Assembly (NCBI RefSeq): GCF_008935075.1
Contig: NZ_CP044545.1
Location: 2,011,501 to 2,075,500 of the forward strand
DNA length: 64,000 nucleotides
Direction: 5' to 3'
Source: Pradoshia sp. D12
GTDB lineage: Bacteria; Bacillota; Bacilli; Bacillales; Pradoshiaceae
Part shown: piece after piece, positions 8,129 through 17,160 of the stretch
Layout: each line of letters opens with the position of its first letter
How positions within the stretch are numbered: the stretch's first letter is position 1
Notes under the pieces: model-generated
Databases searched by the model: none
What the model saw: the letters and a program-made list of their open reading frames with translations, nothing else
What the model was told of the DNA's origin: nothing
Position numbers and translations under genes: made by a program

Positions 8129-9538
8129 TTATTTTTTACGTCTTTCAGCAATATCAATTGCAAGTTGCTCTGTACGTTTCTTGTTTAATGGGTACAAGAA
8201 CATTAGGATTAAGAAAATAACTGCATAGAACAACGCTGGTGCTAATGTACCAAGTGCATGAATTCCATTTAACGTACCTTCTGTTTGTGTTTCAAGTGCT
8301 GCATTGTAACCAACTGCAGCGATCAAGAAACCGCCAAGACCACCAGCAACGGCTTGACCTACTTTACGAGCGAAGGAGTAAACTGAATAAATCGTTGCAT
8401 CTTCACGTAAACCAGTTAAGAACTCATGATAATCAATAACATCCGTTACAAACGCCCAAATAACAACGTTTAAGAATGCTGTACCAAACATACCAAGTGC
8501 TGCAATCCATACAAATGTCATTGCATCAATATCTTTCAGCATGAATAGTACGAAGTAAATGATAGCCGCAAATCCCATACCAATAGAAGCAATTTCTTTT
8601 TTACCGAAACGAGCAACTAATGGTTTAACCAACGGCATTGCTATAAATGCTGTAACTGTAGTCATAACACCAACAAGACTTAACGCTGCAGTGCTAGTGA
8701 AATAATCTTTAAATAGGTATACGTTTACTGCTCCCATAAGCATGCTGTTTGTCATGAATAATAAAGATGCAGTTAAAATCCAAATAAGTGGTTTGTTTTG
8801 ACCGATCGCTTTAAGCGTTTTACGAAGATCCATTTTTTCTGCATCATTTGTTTCAGGAACGATACGTTCAGTTGTTAATTTGTAGCAACCGATGTAACAA
8901 GAAATTGCCAACACACCAAAGATACAAGCAGCCATAAACATACGATTTGCATCGATTTTGTTATCAACAAAGACAATCATTGGTCCGACTGCATTGATGA
9001 TCAAGCTCGCAAGCATCATACCAGCTGTTCTGTAAGTAGATAAAGAAGTACGTTCAACTGGATTATCTGTCATAACAGAAGCCATAGATCCGTAAGGAAT
9101 ATTAACTGTACTGTACAAAGTACCCCAAACGATATATGTTACGAACGCCCATGCCAAGTAGAAACCATCACCCATACCAGGAATCGTAACGAACATTAAA
9201 ACCCCTGAGAAAACTAATGGGAATGACATTCTTAGTACCCATGGTCTAAATTTACCATTTTTAGTTGGTTTTCTAGTGTCAATAAAACGTCCCCAAGTTA
9301 CGTCTGCTACTGCGTCCCATAAACGAGCAGCCATGAAGAGCGCACCAACTGTCGCTGCATTGATGCCAAAAATATCGGTATAGAATACCATTAAGTAAGC
9401 ACTTACCAATAAGAAAAAGAAATCGTTTCCAAAGTCACCTAATAGATATCCAATTTTGTCCCTCATGCCGAAAGGACGAACATTAGGAGTAGGGTTTTCT
9501 TTTGGTGAGCCTTGTTTTTTCAAAGCTTCTGCACTCAT
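8129..9538 (-). CDS. GPH-family uronate/glucuronide:cation symporter
   Basis: A 469-residue membrane transporter of the glycoside-pentoside-hexuronide:cation symporter family (MelB-like), with about 12 hydrophobic segments. The N-terminus has KIGYLLGDFGNDFFF, and the loop DVTWGRFIDTRKPTKNGKFRPW carries the Asp residues and K/R-rich motif of the family. GGAGG precedes the ATG. It has its own promoter region and terminator next to the uronate operon, and shares an operator-like 12-mer with it. The likely substrate is glucuronate or a beta-glucuronide imported with H+ or Na+; the cation and sugar cannot be fixed from sequence. Confidence 0.88.
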   Translation of the reverse strand: MSAEALKKQGSPKENPTPNVRPFGMRDKIGYLLGDFGNDFFFLLVSAYLMVFYTDIFGINAATVGALFMAARLWDAVADVTWGRFIDTRKPTKNGKFRPWVLRMSFPLVFSGVLMFVTIPGMGDGFYLAWAFVTYIVWGTLYSTVNIPYGSMASVMTDNPVERTSLSTYRTAGMMLASLIINAVGPMIVFVDNKIDANRMFMAACIFGVLAISCYIGCYKLTTERIVPETNDAEKMDLRKTLKAIGQNKPLIWILTASLLFMTNSMLMGAVNVYLFKDYFTSTAALSLVGVMTTVTAFIAMPLVKPLVARFGKKEIASIGMGFAAIIYFVLFMLKDIDAMTFVWIAALGMFGTAFLNVVIWAFVTDVIDYHEFLTGLREDATIYSVYSFARKVGQAVAGGLGGFLIAAVGYNAALETQTEGTLNGIHALGTLAPALFYAVIFLILMFLYPLNKKRTEQLAIDIAERRKK

Positions 9539-9594
9539 TTAATTACCTCCAAATACTATAATAGTTATAAATGACGAAAATACCGCCAAGCAGG

Positions 9595-9608
9595 TTCAAA
9601 CACTTACA
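9595..9608 (-). promoter_or_regulatory. Possible CcpA cre site in the symporter leader
   Basis: On the minus strand the sequence is TGTAAGTGTTTGAA, close to the cre pattern TGNAANCGNNNNCA with mismatches at the central C and the final C. It lies about 57 bp upstream of the symporter start. The match is imperfect. Confidence 0.3.
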
Positions 9609-9696
9609 CTCCATACTTCCATCAATCTTTTGTAAACAGTAAAGGCTTCTTAACTGGTAGTATATACTTACTCCTAAATTTTATTTACATTTCATT

Positions 9697-9834
9697 TTGC
9701 TCATTATTTCACAAAGAAAAGTAAAATAAAATGCAGGAGGTAAAATTGTTCTAAAACTGATCATTAATATTTCGTGTAAAAATAAATTATAATTACTATT
9801 GCTCATTATTTCACAAACAAGAGTAAAATAAATG
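9697..9834. repeat. Direct repeat in the symporter upstream region
   Basis: TTGCTCATTATTTCACAAA occurs at 9697-9715 and again at 9799-9817. Each copy is followed after 4-5 bp by AGTAAAATAAA, so about 35 bp are repeated at a 102-bp period. GGTTCAAAC also occurs twice (9593-9601 and 9851-9859). The copies may be duplicated regulator sites or tandem promoters; their function is unknown. Confidence 0.7.
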
Positions 9835-9878
9835 TTTGAAACTTCTTCTTGGTTCAAACTATGTTTCGTTCATTTACA

Positions 9879-9900
9879 CTAGTATACTAGCATGCGCATG
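9879..9900. promoter_or_regulatory. Adjacent palindromes, operator-like, upstream of the symporter
   Basis: CTAGTATACTAG (9879-9890) and CATGCGCATG (9891-9900) are perfect palindromes placed end to end. The segment GTATACTAGCAT is shared with the uxuB promoter operator. As at uxuB, a minus-strand TAGTAT falls within the site. If transcription starts here, the symporter mRNA would have a leader of about 340 nt holding the direct repeats. Confidence 0.55.
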
Positions 9901-10336
9901 ATAAGATTAAAAGACCTTTTTTTAATTTTTTAGGAGGTAAAATAAACCAAACAAGAATCCTCACTAATTTTTCTGTTTCCGTTTTCATAATCAAAACTTT
10001 AAACGGTACAAAGCTGAACAGATAATGACTTACGTTTTTCTAGCTTATAAAGGGTCTTATTACTTCTCTCCTCATATGCATATAATCATCCTCTTATCAC
10101 CGCTTAATCTAATGAGAAATCAATATAGAATGTTTTTGGAAAAGCGAGCAACAAAGCCTCTGATTTGTCCTAATCTAACAGGATTCAAAAAGCTATTAAG
10201 GAGTACTAGCTGAAGTACCAGTGTAATTTCCATAAAGTGCAAATTATTTGACTTGTCAGACGGGAAGCGTAATATCAAATTATCATTTAAATTTGGAGGT
10301 GAAGGTTACTTTCACTCTATAGTAGCCAATAGGTTC

Positions 10337-10726
10337 ATGAAATATTTAGTCATATGCTCGCAAATCCTTGTTCTTTTCCTTTTTTATTATATCGGTGTAT
10401 TCATACAAGAGCTGCTTAGCATTCCAGTCCCCGCAAGTATTATCGGGTTATTATTACTGTTAGTTTGCTTAAAATTCAAAGTAATTCCAGTTGAATATAT
10501 TAACCGTGGAGCTGGTTTTTTAATTGCTTTCTTGCCTTTGTTATTTGTTCCAATCTGTATCGGTGTTATAAAGTATCCCGAGCTATTCTCCTCTAAAGGT
10601 TTCATTATTATGTTTGTCGTATTTATTAGTACAATCTTTACCCTGCTGATATCCGGAGGAACCAGTCAGATTCTCGAAAATTCAGTGAACAAACGAAAGG
10701 ATCAAAATAAATGGGGAAATTACTGA
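10337..10726 (+). CDS. LrgA/CidA-family holin-like membrane protein
   Basis: A 129-residue protein with about four membrane segments and the family block IPVPASIIGLLLL (near residues 29-41), followed by the conserved FLPLLFVPICIGVI segment. LrgA/CidA proteins work with LrgB/CidB; they were described as holin/antiholin-like, and some pairs export pyruvate or affect murein hydrolase activity. ATG at 10337 gives the usual family length. An in-frame TTG at 10253 would add 28 residues unlike the family, although GGAGGTGA at 10294-10301 has no start codon at proper spacing. It overlaps lrgB by 16 bp. No LytSR pair is nearby. Confidence 0.85.
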   Translation: MKYLVICSQILVLFLFYYIGVFIQELLSIPVPASIIGLLLLLVCLKFKVIPVEYINRGAGFLIAFLPLLFVPICIGVIKYPELFSSKGFIIMFVVFISTIFTLLISGGTSQILENSVNKRKDQNKWGNY

Positions 10727-11403
10727 TTGCCATTTCGATTATTATTATAACTGTCATCATATTTCTTTTATTGAATAAACTGTATATCCGATTTTCCAAT
10801 CCATTTCTTTTGCCAATCTTAACAACAACCATTTTAATTGTTTGCATCCTTTCAGTTTTTAATATTTCTTATGATACATACATGATTGGCGGAGAGTGGA
10901 TTAATCAATTACTTGGTCCTGCAGTAGTTGCACTTGCTTTTCCGCTTTATAAACAATGGAGAATGTTGAAAGATCATATATTCGTCATTTTAGGAGGTGT
11001 CTTTCTTGGCGTATTGGCAGGAATGGTTAGCGGACTTCTATTTAGTAAGCTGGCTGGTGTAGCCGAAGAGACTGCCGTTTCCATATTGCCAAAATCATTA
11101 ACTACACCAGTTGCTGTACAGATCTCCGAGGAATTAGGCGGGGTTCCAGCATTAACAGCTATTTTTGTCATGATAGCAGGTCTAACCGGAGCTATTTTAG
11201 GGCCGCTTATTTTAAATCTATTCCACATAACAAATCCCGTTAGTAAAGGGATTGCTTTGGGCAGCGCATCCCATGCAATTGGTACCTCAAAGGCATTTGA
11301 ATTCGGTGAATTAACCTTTTCCATGAGTTCTATCTCCATGACATTAAGCGCTGTTTTTGGTTCCATTGTAGGACCAATTATCATGAACCTCTTAATTAAC
11401 TAG
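10711..11403 (+). CDS. LrgB/CidB-family membrane protein
   Basis: A 230-residue integral membrane protein with about six hydrophobic segments. The family signatures PKSLTTPVAVQIS and GSASHAIGTSKAFE are both present, the latter near residue 190. It pairs with the overlapping upstream LrgA-like gene, which ends inside its first codons, implying translational coupling. The two products probably form one export or pore system. A terminator shared with the convergent gene follows. Confidence 0.9.
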   Translation: MGKLLIAISIIIITVIIFLLLNKLYIRFSNPFLLPILTTTILIVCILSVFNISYDTYMIGGEWINQLLGPAVVALAFPLYKQWRMLKDHIFVILGGVFLGVLAGMVSGLLFSKLAGVAEETAVSILPKSLTTPVAVQISEELGGVPALTAIFVMIAGLTGAILGPLILNLFHITNPVSKGIALGSASHAIGTSKAFEFGELTFSMSSISMTLSAVFGSIVGPIIMNLLIN

Positions 11404-11413
11404 GGGTAAAAAA

Positions 11414-11441
11414 AGTCCGTTTTTGCTGAAACGGACTTTTC
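11414..11441. terminator. Bidirectional terminator between lrgB and the coiled-coil gene
   Basis: AGTCCGTTT (11414-11422) pairs perfectly with AAACGGACT (11429-11437). It is flanked by A's on the left and T's on the right, so it can serve both convergent genes. Confidence 0.85.
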
Positions 11442-12990
11442 ATATACTTTGCGCTACCTCTTTAATCCCGTAATTTTCGTTCTCAATTTGTTTCACCTTA
11501 TCGCTGCATTCCTGTAATTGTTGATTCAGTTTGATAAGCTCCTTTTCATATTTACTTTTAATCTTATTCTCCGTTTCAATCATGAAATCAATATCCGTTA
11601 ATTCCTTCTGTATTTGTTTAATCCCAATTCGATCAGCCCGTTTAAAGTCACTATCCGAATCTAAAATATCTCGGACTAAGCTCTCAAGAAGCTCATCCAC
11701 TTTTTTCTCTTTACCAAGCTGATCAAGTGTCACTGACATATTCAGCAATTTATTAGTAAATTGTTTGATTAAACTGGTTTCCAATATTTCATTGCTTTTG
11801 GATGCAGCTAATTGGTTTAATTTTTTTTGGATGTGAATGTACTCAGTACGATGTTTTTCAAAACTTTGATTTATCGTCAACTCATTTATATCCATAAAAA
11901 GGAGTGTTGATTTAAGCTTGTACATTTCGATATTCAATCGTTCCTGAATATGTTTTTTTTGATTTGCAAATTCGTTTATCCGCTGCCGGGATTTATGGAC
12001 AGATGAACTCATTTCGATATGTTTCATTTCTAATAAATCAGAATGATACTCCAATTGACGGTATTCCTCTACCCTTCTTTTCCATTCATTCAGGAATAAA
12101 ACTGGACTGGATACAGAATTTTCATCGCATAAATACGCTAAAGTTATCTGCATTAGGATAAAAGGCATTAGCCTTTTTTTTATGGCATGATGCTGATAGT
12201 TTATTTGAAGGACTCTGCCTCCAAGGACATAGGGTGTAATAAAATATGGAGAAGTTAATAATTTTGTCGTAGGGGAAATATTTTCTTGATTGATTAATGG
12301 GATATTCATTGGAAGCTTTTCATTGTAGTTCATTAAAAGCTTTGTAAACATATCAAAAAATGAAGGAAGACTGATATTTGATACCTGAATAAGTAAAGTG
12401 GATAATTCTATTTCTTTAAAAACCTCAATTGACAAATAATTTGCAGGCAATTGTTGAAGAAGGATCCATTTTTCATCCTCTGAGAGCTGAATTATAAATT
12501 CATATATAGTGTTTAAAAAATCCTGCTGATCCTCAACTGAAAGATTTTGAAAGCGATATTCCACCTCATAAAATAGCTGTCTGAGCTGATAGTGAATAAT
12601 GTGATGGATCCTTGTAAACTCAATTTGTTCCGTGTTTTGAAGGAATGATTTTTCCTGATTTATATATATTTGATATACTTTTTCAACAATTTCTTCACAT
12701 TGATTATCCACATGGAAAGCTTCACTATAATAAACACCTTCTAGTTCAAGTGTTTTATTCATTTCCTGAAACAAACTGACCTGCAATGCCTCATCTGAGA
12801 GATGAATATATTCATCGGTTTTTTCAAGAAGGCAGTTTACATAATCAGTGTTATGTTTCCTAGAAATGATTTTGTTAAAATTAAATGGGATTAGTTCTTT
12901 TAGATTTAAATTCGTTAATAAACTATAAATGATTCGTAAATCGGCTCCTTTCAACGAATAGATACTGTTAGATAATAAAGTTCCATCCAT
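11440..12990 (-). CDS. Unknown protein with C-terminal coiled coils
   Basis: A 516-residue protein that I do not recognise. The N-terminal two thirds look globular and helical, rich in Leu/Ile/Tyr. The segments around residues 310-365 and 460-512 are charged heptad-like coiled coils rich in Glu, Lys and Gln. There is no signal peptide, membrane segment or familiar catalytic motif. ATG at 12990 is chosen because GGGAGAG precedes it; the frame stays open to 13077 but the extra 29 residues look non-coding. It stands alone, convergent with lrgB. Coiled coils with a helical globular head would fit a structural or scaffolding role, but no function is claimed. Confidence 0.75.
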   Translation of the reverse strand: MDGTLLSNSIYSLKGADLRIIYSLLTNLNLKELIPFNFNKIISRKHNTDYVNCLLEKTDEYIHLSDEALQVSLFQEMNKTLELEGVYYSEAFHVDNQCEEIVEKVYQIYINQEKSFLQNTEQIEFTRIHHIIHYQLRQLFYEVEYRFQNLSVEDQQDFLNTIYEFIIQLSEDEKWILLQQLPANYLSIEVFKEIELSTLLIQVSNISLPSFFDMFTKLLMNYNEKLPMNIPLINQENISPTTKLLTSPYFITPYVLGGRVLQINYQHHAIKKRLMPFILMQITLAYLCDENSVSSPVLFLNEWKRRVEEYRQLEYHSDLLEMKHIEMSSSVHKSRQRINEFANQKKHIQERLNIEMYKLKSTLLFMDINELTINQSFEKHRTEYIHIQKKLNQLAASKSNEILETSLIKQFTNKLLNMSVTLDQLGKEKKVDELLESLVRDILDSDSDFKRADRIGIKQIQKELTDIDFMIETENKIKSKYEKELIKLNQQLQECSDKVKQIENENYGIKEVAQSI

Positions 12991-13164
12991 ATAACTCACT
13001 CTCCCGACCTTAACAGATAGAAACATTTTAACATGGAAATAGTTGTTAATATACGTGTGAGTGTAAATCTTTTTCAATTTAATTAAGATTGATAAAAGTG
13101 TAATTCATAAAAAGCGGGACAAAGAATGGTTTAACTACACCATGAATAATCACTGCATAAAAAA

Positions 13165-13200
13165 CAGCATCCATATCCCTAAAAGGTAAAATGGATGCTG
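13165..13200 (-). terminator. Terminator of proC
   Basis: CAGCATCCAT (13165-13174) pairs perfectly with ATGGATGCTG (13191-13200), and on the minus strand six T follow. It lies 14 bp beyond the proC stop codon. Confidence 0.85.
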
Positions 13201-13214
13201 CATTATTTTCGTTT

Positions 13215-14030
13215 CTAGTAAACTTCATCATTCATTTTCTTTGATTGTTCAGCACAAACCTCCATCGCTTTAATGACAGAACTTCTGAATCCTTGTGCCT
13301 CCAGTTCTGTGATGGCAGCAATCGTTGCACCACCTGGGGAGCAAACTTGATCCTTCAGTTCTGCTGGATGAATCCCTGTTTCCAAAGCGAGTTTTGCCGA
13401 TCCCATAATGGTTTGTTCAGCCATTCGATAGGCCTTTTTTCGATCTATCCCTAATTTCACAGCTGCATCTGCCATTGCTTCAATTAATACGAAAATATAG
13501 GCTGGAGAAGAACCGCATAAAGCAATAAACGCTTCGAAATCATCTTCTTTAAGAATTTCATATTCTCCAAACACACTAAATAACTGGCAGATTTCCTCTA
13601 ACTCTTCTCCTGTGACATGGTCATTTGGACAAATAGCTGTCATCCCTGCATTCACCAGGACAGGAGTATTAGGCATAGACAATATAAATTTTGATTCTGC
13701 TCCAATCCATTCATCCATTTGCTTTATTTTAACTCCGGCAGCAATCGAAATAAGAATCTTCTTATCAGTAACATATTCTCTTATTTCTTTAATAACTTCT
13801 TCATATTGGTTTGGATTAACTGCTAAAAAGATTATATCTGAATTTAGGACAACTTCTTTATTATCCAGAGTTGTATGAATCGGCCACTTTTCCGAAATAG
13901 CAACTTTTGATTCTTCTGAGCGCACAGATACCAACAATTGATCAGCGAGTTTTTGATTACTGTTAATCAAAGAACCAACCATCGCTTTTCCCATATTTCC
14001 ACAGCCAATAAAACCTATTCTCTTATTCAT
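13215..14030 (-). CDS. proC: Pyrroline-5-carboxylate reductase
   Basis: A 271-residue ProC (EC 1.5.1.2), which reduces pyrroline-5-carboxylate to proline with NAD(P)H. The N-terminal Rossmann motif is GFIGCGNMGKAMV. The C-terminal signature GIHPAELKDQVCSPGGATIAAI-type region lies near residues 220-241 and SSPAYIF near 171. Length is typical. Monocistronic: it has its own terminator and its upstream neighbour is 93 bp away. Bacillus often carries several ProC paralogues, so which one this is remains open. Confidence 0.95.
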   Translation of the reverse strand: MNKRIGFIGCGNMGKAMVGSLINSNQKLADQLLVSVRSEESKVAISEKWPIHTTLDNKEVVLNSDIIFLAVNPNQYEEVIKEIREYVTDKKILISIAAGVKIKQMDEWIGAESKFILSMPNTPVLVNAGMTAICPNDHVTGEELEEICQLFSVFGEYEILKEDDFEAFIALCGSSPAYIFVLIEAMADAAVKLGIDRKKAYRMAEQTIMGSAKLALETGIHPAELKDQVCSPGGATIAAITELEAQGFRSSVIKAMEVCAEQSKKMNDEVY

Positions 14031-14123
14031 GCTTCAACACCTATTCTTCCTCATTTGCCACTATTCTAACATAAAACAAGTAAAAAATAGAAAATTAGGA
14101 TTAGCGCGCTCATTCCCATGTAG

Positions 14124-15998
14124 CTATGTATGGTCAGTAATCAGTTTCTTTTCATAATGACCCAGTGCTAACAGAGGAAAAATATAATTATAGCTTTCAT
14201 AAATGATATAAAAACCACCCCGTAAACCGAGACCTGTTGGATACCTGTTTGCATTAGGATGGTATAACTCTTCATTTATTAAAAAGTTAACCCCTTTCTG
14301 AATGGTTGGTGAAGTTGCCCGCTTAACTGCTAAGAGAGCATCCAATGCCCAGGCTGTCTGGGATGGAGTACTGTAGGACAATGGGATATAACGTTCTTTA
14401 TCTGCACTCATACAGGATTCTCCCCATCCTCCATCTTTCAGCTGGATAGACTCCAGCCATCTGATTGCTTTTTGGATAGAAGGGTGCTCAGGCTTGATTC
14501 CGATTGCACATAGTCCAGTCACCGCTGCCCACGTTCCATAAATATAACAAACACCCCATTTTCCATACCAGCTACCATCTGATAATTGTTCTTTCAGAAG
14601 CCAGGCAGCTGCTCTTTTAATAAAGGAATGGTCATGTGTTAATCCAGCATAATTACCCATAAATTCTAAAACACGACCTGTCAGGTCTGAGGTAGAATCG
14701 TCAATGATGGCATCCTTTGCATTTTCAATTGGTAGATAAGCAAATAAAGAATTATAGGCATCTTTTTCAAAGGCTCCCCATCCTCCATCCTTATTTTGCA
14801 TGCCCTTCAAATACGAGAAACCTTTTTTCCAAGCAAGATTTGCTTGTTGGTTCAATTTACTTTGCTTTGTTAATGCTCGTAAAACCGCACTTGTATCATC
14901 ATTATCCGGTATATAATGATTGCTGTCAGAAAATCCCCATCCCCCAGGAATCACATCTGGAGCATGTACTGTCCAATCCCCTCTCGTGCTTTGTTGTTTT
15001 TTCAGCAAATACGCATTTGCTCGATCGATAACAGGATGGGTTGCCTTAACCCCCGCTTCTTGTAAGGAATAGCTTAATAAAGCTGTATCCCACACCAGGG
15101 AGGGTGAATTTTGCAAATGAAGGCCATAAGGTGTATCCGTTAAATAGCTCTTCATTCCCTCCATCGCCTTAAGAATAATCGGTGAGTTTCGTTTATACCC
15201 TAAGGCAAGTAAAGCATAAATCATATAACAGGTAGCCGAACTATAACTATACAGTGTCCCATTTTTCTCAACCCGGTCAATCATTAGCTTTTCTGCAGAT
15301 TGATAGCCTGCTTTTTGCCAAGAGGATGGAGAAAAATTGAGGATCTTTAGTTGATTAATCAATTGTTCTGTCTGAAAAAAACGTTCCTCTCTAAACCATC
15401 CACCTTCTTGTCCATCAAGGAAACTCTTATCTATCCCCTTGTGTTCATACATAAATCGTTTATTAATGCAGATGGTCATAGGAGTTAAATGCACTCTGGC
15501 ATAGTTACTGCATTGATACATGTTAAAAGGTACATGGGGCGGGAGCATAAAATAACTCATCGGAAATTTAAAAAAGCTTGGATAATTATACATTCCATTG
15601 ACTGCGAGCATCATTTTAGTCATAAAGTGAGATTTTGATACTCCACCATGCTTAATTATAAATTGTTCAGCTCGCTTCATCTCCTCATCCATCCGAGTAA
15701 ATTTGCCTGACACAAGCAGGGCTGTATAAGATTGAACGGTGGCAGATAAATTACCATCCTTCTCATCCGGATAGATACTCCAAGACCCATTATCATTTTG
15801 AGTGCGCAGCAGCCGTTTCACTAGTTGATGCATTAATTCTTCTTCATCTATTCCTAAGGTCCGTATAAGTAAGATCATAAAACAATCCGTTAATGAAGAT
15901 CCTTCAAAGTTGAATGTCCATGAACCTGATTGATTTTGTGTTTTTTCCAGCCTTTCTAGCTTGGAGGCTATATACTTCTCAACGTTAGATTTTGTCAT
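14124..15998 (-). CDS. sqhC: Squalene-hopene-type cyclase (sporulenol synthase / tetraprenyl-beta-curcumene cyclase)
   Basis: A 624-residue class II terpene cyclase. The acid motif DxDD is DNDD at residues 365-368, and QW-type repeats are seen as NGSWSIYPD, DGGWGAFEKD, DGSWYGKWG and DGGWGESC. The length fits the Bacillus enzymes that cyclise C35 tetraprenyl-beta-curcumene to sporulenol in spores rather than squalene to hopene. The gene lies 23 bp downstream of a degenerate threonine-synthase-like gene, with which it appears co-transcribed. The product would be membrane-associated, as in the family. Substrate choice is inferred from the host type, not read from residues. Confidence 0.9.
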   Translation of the reverse strand: MTKSNVEKYIASKLERLEKTQNQSGSWTFNFEGSSLTDCFMILLIRTLGIDEEELMHQLVKRLLRTQNDNGSWSIYPDEKDGNLSATVQSYTALLVSGKFTRMDEEMKRAEQFIIKHGGVSKSHFMTKMMLAVNGMYNYPSFFKFPMSYFMLPPHVPFNMYQCSNYARVHLTPMTICINKRFMYEHKGIDKSFLDGQEGGWFREERFFQTEQLINQLKILNFSPSSWQKAGYQSAEKLMIDRVEKNGTLYSYSSATCYMIYALLALGYKRNSPIILKAMEGMKSYLTDTPYGLHLQNSPSLVWDTALLSYSLQEAGVKATHPVIDRANAYLLKKQQSTRGDWTVHAPDVIPGGWGFSDSNHYIPDNDDTSAVLRALTKQSKLNQQANLAWKKGFSYLKGMQNKDGGWGAFEKDAYNSLFAYLPIENAKDAIIDDSTSDLTGRVLEFMGNYAGLTHDHSFIKRAAAWLLKEQLSDGSWYGKWGVCYIYGTWAAVTGLCAIGIKPEHPSIQKAIRWLESIQLKDGGWGESCMSADKERYIPLSYSTPSQTAWALDALLAVKRATSPTIQKGVNFLINEELYHPNANRYPTGLGLRGGFYIIYESYNYIFPLLALGHYEKKLITDHT

Positions 15999-16021
15999 AA
16001 CTATCTTATCACCCCAAAAAA

Positions 16022-17059
16022 CTATTTGGATTTTCCTATCTCGCTAAAATTACTAAGGGGTATCACAATCGATTCATTTTTGATTGAAAAGTCTCGATAA
16101 TATCTCATGCATCCTGCGTAGGCTGCTGCACTTTGTTCATCTATCTGATAACCTCTCATAAAAAGCGCTTTACTGGCTTGAATGATTTCAGTTTTCGTAA
16201 TGGTCTGTAAGTGTCCATCTGTCTCTTTAATCATTTTTATCAATTCTTTATATAGGGGTTGAGGGATAGATACCGCTTTACTTTTTACAGGCAGAGAAGT
16301 TGATTGAATGTCGACAATGATAAATCTGGGGAGTTTTCCTATTAAATGATGTTCTAAAAGATCCTTAAATCCATAATAAGTACCTACTGCTAACATACTG
16401 GTTTCAACCGAGAACGTAACGATATCAGGATGACGGTGTCCCAACTGCTCCCATATCTCATATGCATATGTTTTTGCTCCCTCAATCATATAGGGGTGAA
16501 AGTCGGGTAAAATAAAATTATTTGCAGCAGATTCTTGATCAGAAACAAAATCGCTTACTCTGACTCCTTCATTTCTGTGTGCATCCACCAGCTGACAGGC
16601 TGTATTTTCAGGTAAAGCTAACTCACAGGCAATTTGAGCATGTTTTGCATATTTAGCAACAGAAAGACTCATACAAGTGGCTTCCGTTATAAGGATGTTT
16701 TGTATCTTTTTCTCTAGTAACTTAGTCACTAATAATGCTGAGCATCTATCTATATAAGATCGGCTTGGTAAAGTGTTTTCTAATTTTAAGTAGATGTGCT
16801 GATTGTCCGAGTCCAATTTATCGAGCACGGTATTCCCCTCACCTAGTGATACCTTCTCCCATGCACGTTTGTTTGCTTGTACTGATACTACTAGATAGTA
16901 CTTCCACATCGTCTGGTTCTCACCAACAATCCAATTATCCTTAAAAATGCTTTTACTTGTTTTGATTATTAACAGACCGCCGCATGTACAACAATTTTTA
17001 TCCGTTTCCTCCATGAATAGCTCCTGGCAATCTACACAAATAAATTGAATTTCACTCAT
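16022..17059 (-). CDS. Threonine-synthase-like protein lacking the PLP lysine
   Basis: A 345-residue protein with the layout of a fold-type II PLP enzyme of the threonine synthase group. It has an N-terminal zinc-ribbon-like pair, CVDC (8-11) and CCTC (23-26), then LKLENTLPSRSYIDRC, which aligns with the family KxExxNPTGSFKDRG. The Schiff-base Lys position is Ile (about residue 103). The phosphate-binding loop, normally GNGG-like, is SVETSM near 217-222, so it is also degenerate. The following TYYGFKDLL does match the family. RBS AGAGGAGC is good. It lies 23 bp upstream of the terpene cyclase. It is probably not a PLP enzyme; it may be a pseudoenzyme with a binding or regulatory role. Confidence 0.7.
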   Translation of the reverse strand: MSEIQFICVDCQELFMEETDKNCCTCGGLLIIKTSKSIFKDNWIVGENQTMWKYYLVVSVQANKRAWEKVSLGEGNTVLDKLDSDNQHIYLKLENTLPSRSYIDRCSALLVTKLLEKKIQNILITEATCMSLSVAKYAKHAQIACELALPENTACQLVDAHRNEGVRVSDFVSDQESAANNFILPDFHPYMIEGAKTYAYEIWEQLGHRHPDIVTFSVETSMLAVGTYYGFKDLLEHHLIGKLPRFIIVDIQSTSLPVKSKAVSIPQPLYKELIKMIKETDGHLQTITKTEIIQASKALFMRGYQIDEQSAAAYAGCMRYYRDFSIKNESIVIPLSNFSEIGKSK

Positions 17060-17160
17060 TCCTGCTCCTCTCGTTAATCAGTTAATCAACATATTAAGAT
17101 GGAAAAGTTTACGTTTTTCATTTATGATGATGGTATTAATAAAAATATGGAGGCGATTAG

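Noticed and set aside
10025-10213. 62-codon plus-strand frame upstream of lrgA
   Set aside because: No ribosome binding site, unusual composition, and it lies in a non-coding control region.
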